DNA of 33,491 bases from Streptomyces boncukensis (GTDB taxonomy: Bacteria > Actinomycetota > Actinomycetes > Streptomycetales > Streptomycetaceae), in contig NZ_JAAKZZ010000020.1 in NCBI RefSeq assembly GCF_011045075.1, positions 1 through 33,491 of the forward strand. Direction: 5' to 3'. The notes below the pieces were generated by a model that was given only the letters and a program-made list of their open reading frames with translations, was not told the DNA's origin and did not search any database. Shown here piece by piece: positions 30,597 through 33,491 of this stretch. The number at the start of each line of letters is the position of its first letter. Position 1 is the stretch's first letter. The translations under genes and the position numbers were made by a program.

Positions 30597-31472
30597 TCAC
30601 GCCCGAAGGGCGTCCAGCAGCGCCGTGAGGCGGGGCTCGGTGTCCGTGCCCGCCACCGGGGTGTGCAGCAGCAGCCGGTGGCCCGGCAGGTCCGGCAGCG
30701 GCAGCGAGGTGTACTCGAACGTCAGCTCACCGGCCGCCGGGTGCGCCAGCGCCTTGGTGCCCCGCATCGCGGAGCCGACGGGGTGCTCCGCCCAGAGTTC
30801 CGCGAACGCCGCACTCGCCGCGCACAGATCGGCGGCCAGCCTGCTGAACTCGGGGTCGTCGGGGTAGCGGGCGGCGTCCGCGCGGAACTGCCCGGCGACG
30901 GCGCGCGCCGCGTCCTGCCAGCGGTGCAGCGCCGCGCGGTAGAAGGCGCTGGTGAAGAAGCTGACCAGGCAGTTGTGGTCCTGCTCGCGGTAGCCGAACA
31001 CCGCGCGCGCCGCGTCGTTGACGGCGGCCAGGTTCCAGTGCCGGTCGAGGACGTAGGCGGGGCGCGGCAGCCAGCCGTCGATCACCCGCCGCAGCTCCCG
31101 CGGCACGGGCCGCCCCCCGGGCGCGCCGCCGCCCCCTCCGGCGGGGGAGCGGGGCGGGTTGAGCCCGGCCAGCAGATACAGATGCTCCCGCTCGGCGCCG
31201 TCCAGCCGCAGCACCCGGGCGACGGCGTCCAGGACGCCGGCCGAGACGTTGATGTCCCGGCCCTGCTCCAGCCAGGTGTACCAGGACACCCCGACCCCGG
31301 CGAGGACCGCCACCTCCTCGCGCCGCAGCCCCGGCCTGCGCCGCCCGCCGCCGGCGGGCATCCCCACGTCGGCCGGGGTCAGCCGGGACCGCCGCGAGCG
31401 CAGGAACTCCCGTATCTCGCTGCGGCGCCGCGCCTGTGCTTCCGCGGGGAGCGGGGGTCTCGGGGTGCTCAT
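30597..31472 (-). CDS. XRE-type regulator with MmyB-like ligand domain
   Basis: 291 residues. The N-terminal HTH reads RPGLRREEVAVLAGVGVSWY followed by TWLEQGRDINVSAGVLDAVA (about 47-86). The C-terminal domain (about 125-285) has the MmyB pattern PAYVLDRHWNLAAVNDAARA, then GYREQDHNCLVSFF, FRADAARYPDDPEFSRLAAD and TFEYTSLPLPDLPGHRLLLH, a PAS-like pocket that binds fatty-acid-like ligands in a characterised relative. ATG 31472 has TAGCAT 6 nt upstream. It is the first gene of a leftward unit with SDR1 and perhaps the MFS exporter, so it may regulate its own operon in response to a hydrophobic compound. Confidence 0.88.
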   Translation of the reverse strand: MSTPRPPLPAEAQARRRSEIREFLRSRRSRLTPADVGMPAGGGRRRPGLRREEVAVLAGVGVSWYTWLEQGRDINVSAGVLDAVARVLRLDGAEREHLYLLAGLNPPRSPAGGGGGAPGGRPVPRELRRVIDGWLPRPAYVLDRHWNLAAVNDAARAVFGYREQDHNCLVSFFTSAFYRAALHRWQDAARAVAGQFRADAARYPDDPEFSRLAADLCAASAAFAELWAEHPVGSAMRGTKALAHPAAGELTFEYTSLPLPDLPGHRLLLHTPVAGTDTEPRLTALLDALRA

Positions 31473-31478
31473 CCCGCC

Positions 31479-31484
31479 ATGCTA
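31479..31484 (-). promoter_or_regulatory. Possible -10 box for a leaderless regulator mRNA
   Basis: TAGCAT lies 6 nt before ATG 31472 on the minus strand. No clear -35 was found. Confidence 0.4.
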
Positions 31485-31520
31485 GAGCCGCGGCGGAGCC
31501 GCTGTTGGGCAGAGCCCCGC

Positions 31521-31534
31521 GCGCCTTCGGGCGC
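31521..31534 (-). terminator. Small hairpin after the VOC gene
   Basis: GCGCC (31521-31525) and GGCGC (31530-31534) with a TTCG loop sit directly beyond the VOC stop codon. This supports separation of the SDR2-VOC unit from the regulator gene. Confidence 0.4.
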
Positions 31535-31915
31535 TCAGGCGTCCTGCGGGTACCAGCGCAGCTCGACCGTGTTGCCGTCCGGGTCCTGGACGTACAGGGA
31601 CTCGGCCTCGCCCCGCGCGCCGAAGCGGCCGCCCGGCCCGTCCAGCACGGTGAACGTGCCCGAGTCGATGACCTCCTGCCAGTCCAGCGGCTCCACCGCC
31701 AGACAGATGTGGTCCACGTTGGACCCGTCCCGCGGGCGGTCGAGCAGGTCGATGATCGTGGTCGGGCTGACCCGCACCGAGGGGAAGGGCGCCTTCCCCT
31801 CCCGCCACTCCTCGACCCGGACCGGCTCCAGGCCGAGCGGCCCGCAGTAGAAGTCCAGCGCGCGCTCGATGTCACGCACGTTGAGGACCAGGTGGTCGAA
31901 GTCCGTGACCCGCAT
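31535..31915 (-). CDS. Single-module VOC/glyoxalase-family protein
   Basis: 126 residues, one VOC module. Putative metal ligands are His in DFDHLVLNV (start), His in VDHICLAV (mid) and Glu in NTVELRWYP (end), the pattern of glyoxalase or fosfomycin-resistance type enzymes; SLYVQDPDGNTVEL is the family signature. It probably works as a dimer. The substrate is unknown. GGAGGA lies 6-7 nt before ATG 31915; the GTG at 31921 is less likely. It starts 13 nt after the SDR2 stop, so the two genes are co-transcribed. Confidence 0.85.
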   Translation of the reverse strand: MRVTDFDHLVLNVRDIERALDFYCGPLGLEPVRVEEWREGKAPFPSVRVSPTTIIDLLDRPRDGSNVDHICLAVEPLDWQEVIDSGTFTVLDGPGGRFGARGEAESLYVQDPDGNTVELRWYPQDA

Positions 31916-31928
31916 GGGCACTCCTCCG

Positions 31929-32741
31929 TCACGCGTCGCCGTTGCCCCCGTCCGGATGCGAGAGTGCCCCGGTCAGCCCCGCGTTACTCACCAGCAGGCC
32001 GCCGTCCACCGGAAGGGTCACCCCGGTGATCCAGCCGGCGTCACGCGACGCCAGGAAGGCGATGGCCGCCGCGATGTCCCCCGGCTCGCCGACCCGCCCC
32101 AGCGGGTAGTGCCGCGCGGCGCGCTCCAGCGCGTGCGGGCGCGACTCCCAGGCGGGGGTGCGGACGGTGCCGGGCTCGACGAGGTTGACGCGGACCCCGC
32201 GCGGCGCGCAGGAGACCGCCAGGGTGCGGGTGAGGGAGGCGAGGGCCGCCTTGGCCGCGCTGTACGCGTGGTTCCCGAAGTGCCGCTCGGCGTTGACGGA
32301 GCCCACGCTGACGATCGCGCCGCGCCCGTCCGGCGCCGCGGCCAGTCGGGGGAGCGCTGCGCGCACGCAGCGCTGCGCGCCGTGCAGGGTGACGTCGATG
32401 TCCTCGTACCAGTGGGCGGGGTCGGTCGCCTCGAAGAGCGCGGGGTCGGGGTGGCAGGCGTACGCGTTGTTCACCAGCACGTCCAGGCCGCCGAACGCGT
32501 GGACCGCCCGCGCGACCGCCGCCTCGACGGCCGTGTCGTCGGTCACGTCGCAGGCGTACGGCTCCGCCGTGCCGCCCGCCTCGCCGATCCCGGCGGCCGC
32601 CCGTTCGGCGCGGGCCGCCTCCCGGTCGGTGACCAGGACGCGTGCGCCCTCCGCCGCGAAGCGGCGCGCCGCCGCCTCGCCGATGCCCTGTCCCGCGCCC
32701 GTGACGAGCACGCTGTATCCGTCGAATCGCCGCTGTGCCAT
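31929..32741 (-). CDS. Short-chain dehydrogenase/reductase (SDR2)
   Basis: 270 residues, classical SDR. It has TGAGQGIGEAAARRFAAEG, the Asp after strand 2 (VTDREA) that favours NAD(H), VNNAYA in place of NNAG, catalytic Ser in SVGSVN, Tyr and Lys in YSAAK, and LGRVGEPGDIAAAIAFLASR followed by ITGVTLPVDGG. ATG 32741 has AGGA 7 nt upstream; the in-frame start at 32759 is less likely. It is first in a two-gene leftward unit with the VOC gene and divergent from arsR across 83 bp. Confidence 0.9.
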   Translation of the reverse strand: MAQRRFDGYSVLVTGAGQGIGEAAARRFAAEGARVLVTDREAARAERAAAGIGEAGGTAEPYACDVTDDTAVEAAVARAVHAFGGLDVLVNNAYACHPDPALFEATDPAHWYEDIDVTLHGAQRCVRAALPRLAAAPDGRGAIVSVGSVNAERHFGNHAYSAAKAALASLTRTLAVSCAPRGVRVNLVEPGTVRTPAWESRPHALERAARHYPLGRVGEPGDIAAAIAFLASRDAGWITGVTLPVDGGLLVSNAGLTGALSHPDGGNGDA

Positions 32742-32824
32742 CCCGCCATCCTGCGGCACATCCGGTTCACCGTGTACCGGTCGGCGCGGGTCACCTTTCC
32801 GCAGCGCATGCCAGCATGGGAGCC

Positions 32825-33154
32825 ATGCCGAAGACCGATGTGCCGACCCCCTGCTGTCCGCCGCTCACCGAACGGCCGCTCAGTGTGGAGGAGTCCCTGC
32901 GGACCGCCGCGATGTTCAAGGCCCTCGGCGACCCGGTGCGGCTCCGGCTCTTCTCGCAGATAGCGTCGCACCCGGGCGGGGAGGCGTGCGTGTGCGACAT
33001 CTCGGATGTGGGCGTCTCCCAGCCGACCGTCAGCCACCATCTGAAGAAGCTGAAGCAGGCGGGGCTGCTGGTGTCCGAGCGCAGGGGGACCTGGGTGTAC
33101 TACCGGGTGGCCCCGTCCGTACTGGCCGCCCTGGCCCGCAGCTTCGGCGCGTAG
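32825..33154 (+). CDS. ArsR-family metalloregulator
   Basis: 109 residues. It has a winged helix with AAMFKALGDPVRLRLFSQIA, the metal site Cys55-Val-Cys57 (GEACVCDIS, equivalent to ELCVCDL of arsenic-sensing ArsR), the recognition helix VSQPTVSHHLKKLKQAGLLV and the wing RRGTWVYYRV. An N-terminal Cys10-Cys11 pair could add a third thiolate. Binding of As(III) or Sb(III) should release it from DNA. ATG 32825 is chosen from homology; ATG 32816 is in frame and equally possible, since neither has a good ribosome binding site. No arsenite pump or arsenate reductase gene is in the window, so its target is unknown; the divergent SDR2-VOC unit is a candidate. Confidence 0.88.
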   Translation: MPKTDVPTPCCPPLTERPLSVEESLRTAAMFKALGDPVRLRLFSQIASHPGGEACVCDISDVGVSQPTVSHHLKKLKQAGLLVSERRGTWVYYRVAPSVLAALARSFGA

Positions 33155-33210
33155 CGCTTCCGGGCTGCCCCGGTGTGTGCGTCGCGGGCTGCGGGCGGTC
33201 GTCGGCTGGT

Positions 33211-33281
33211 CGCGCAGTTCCCCGCGCCCCTTCGGGGCACCAACGGAAGGCGCGCACATCAGGGGCGCGGGGAACGGCGCG
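33211..33281. repeat. Streptomyces dispersed intergenic palindrome
   Basis: Arms of 21 bp at 33211-33231 (starting CGCGCAGTTCCCCGCG) and 33261-33281 pair with one mismatch around 29 nt. An inner GCCCC-TTC-GGGGC hairpin nests in the left part. Sequences of this CGCGCAGTTCCCCGCGCCCCT type occur many times between genes in Streptomyces. It lies between arsR and the convergent FhuF-like gene and may act as a terminator. Confidence 0.7.
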
Positions 33282-33317
33282 CTCGGCCACGGCGCAGCCG
33301 CACCCTGCGGCGGGCGG

Positions 33318-33332
33318 AAAGGGGCAGCCCCT
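33318..33332. terminator. Short hairpin before the FhuF-like stop
   Basis: AAGGGG and CCCCTT flank a CAG loop within 33318-33332, just past the stop of the leftward gene at the right edge. Confidence 0.45.
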
Positions 33333-33345
33333 TCCCGGTCCCGGC

Positions 33346-33491
33346 CTACTCCGAGGCCGCGTACCGGGCGATACGGGTCGCCCTCGGCGTCAGACAGCAA
33401 CTCGCACAGCGGACCGCCTCCGCGCTGGTGTAGAAGAGGCAGCACGTACGCCGCAGATAGCGCAGCCGCCCGGCGACCTGGACGACCTCCC
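33346..33491 (-). CDS. C-terminus of a FhuF-like (2Fe-2S) protein (partial)
   Basis: The leftward frame is open to the window edge and ends with TAG at 33348-33346. The last 47 residues include RRTCCLFYTSAEAVRCASCC, which gives Cys-Cys-x10-Cys-x2-Cys, the 2Fe-2S motif at the C-terminus of FhuF-type ferric-siderophore reductases. The flanking VAGRLRYLRR and the short Arg/Ala tail fit that family. The N-terminal part lies outside the window. Confidence 0.72.
   Translation of the reverse strand, partial: EVVQVAGRLRYLRRTCCLFYTSAEAVRCASCCLTPRATRIARYAASE

Overview
The window is high-GC actinobacterial DNA and reads as a Streptomyces chromosome. The reasons are the codon usage, the lipB-lipA-(short protein)-DUF4191-RDD-glnA gene order known from Streptomyces, two glutamine synthetases (glnII and glnA) each preceded by a GlnR-type operator, Streptomyces-style two-component, MMPL and NsdA-like proteins, and a dispersed CGCGCAGTTCCCC-type palindrome near the right end.

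Region 1 (1-14778) is core-like: glnII; a Gfo/Idh/MocA oxidoreductase converging on it over a strong hairpin; an MMPL exporter; a sensor kinase without an adjacent response regulator; a calcineurin-like phosphoesterase; a large NsdA-like regulator carrying a Gly-Gly-His repeat tract; then lipB, lipA, a short protein, a DUF4191 membrane protein, an RDD membrane protein and glnA. A structured 434-bp gap (2234-2676) looks like the right end, or omega-RNA part, of a lost IS200/IS605 (TnpB) element placed directly against the start of the oxidoreductase gene.

Region 2 (14779-24263) is accessory and patched together. It holds a NUDIX gene whose start lies inside a perfect 28-bp inverted repeat, the C-terminal tail of a phage-type integrase fused to the other arm, a thrice-repeated 13-bp motif, a GntR-controlled catabolic cluster (amidohydrolase, FAH-family enzyme, two-domain extradiol dioxygenase, SRPBCC protein), a frameshifted IS3 transposase remnant, a divergent HxlR regulator and imine-reductase-like enzyme, and a decapitated UvrD-type helicase. 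The catabolic genes appear to form one inducible unit: the GntR gene is divergent, and a 12-bp palindrome lies between the -35 and -10 boxes of the catabolic promoter.

Region 3 (24264-33491) holds a nitroreductase, two translationally coupled SPFH-domain membrane proteins of different sequence, a leftward run (SDR2-VOC, then XRE/MmyB-type regulator-SDR1-MFS exporter), an ArsR regulator with a Cys-Val-Cys metal site, and at the right edge the C-terminus of a FhuF-like 2Fe-2S protein. No rRNA, tRNA or CRISPR array was found. Starts were chosen from ribosome binding sites or, for several genes, from a TANNNT box 6-7 nt before the start codon, which suggests leaderless mRNAs. Family names come from motif recognition by eye; no database search was run.
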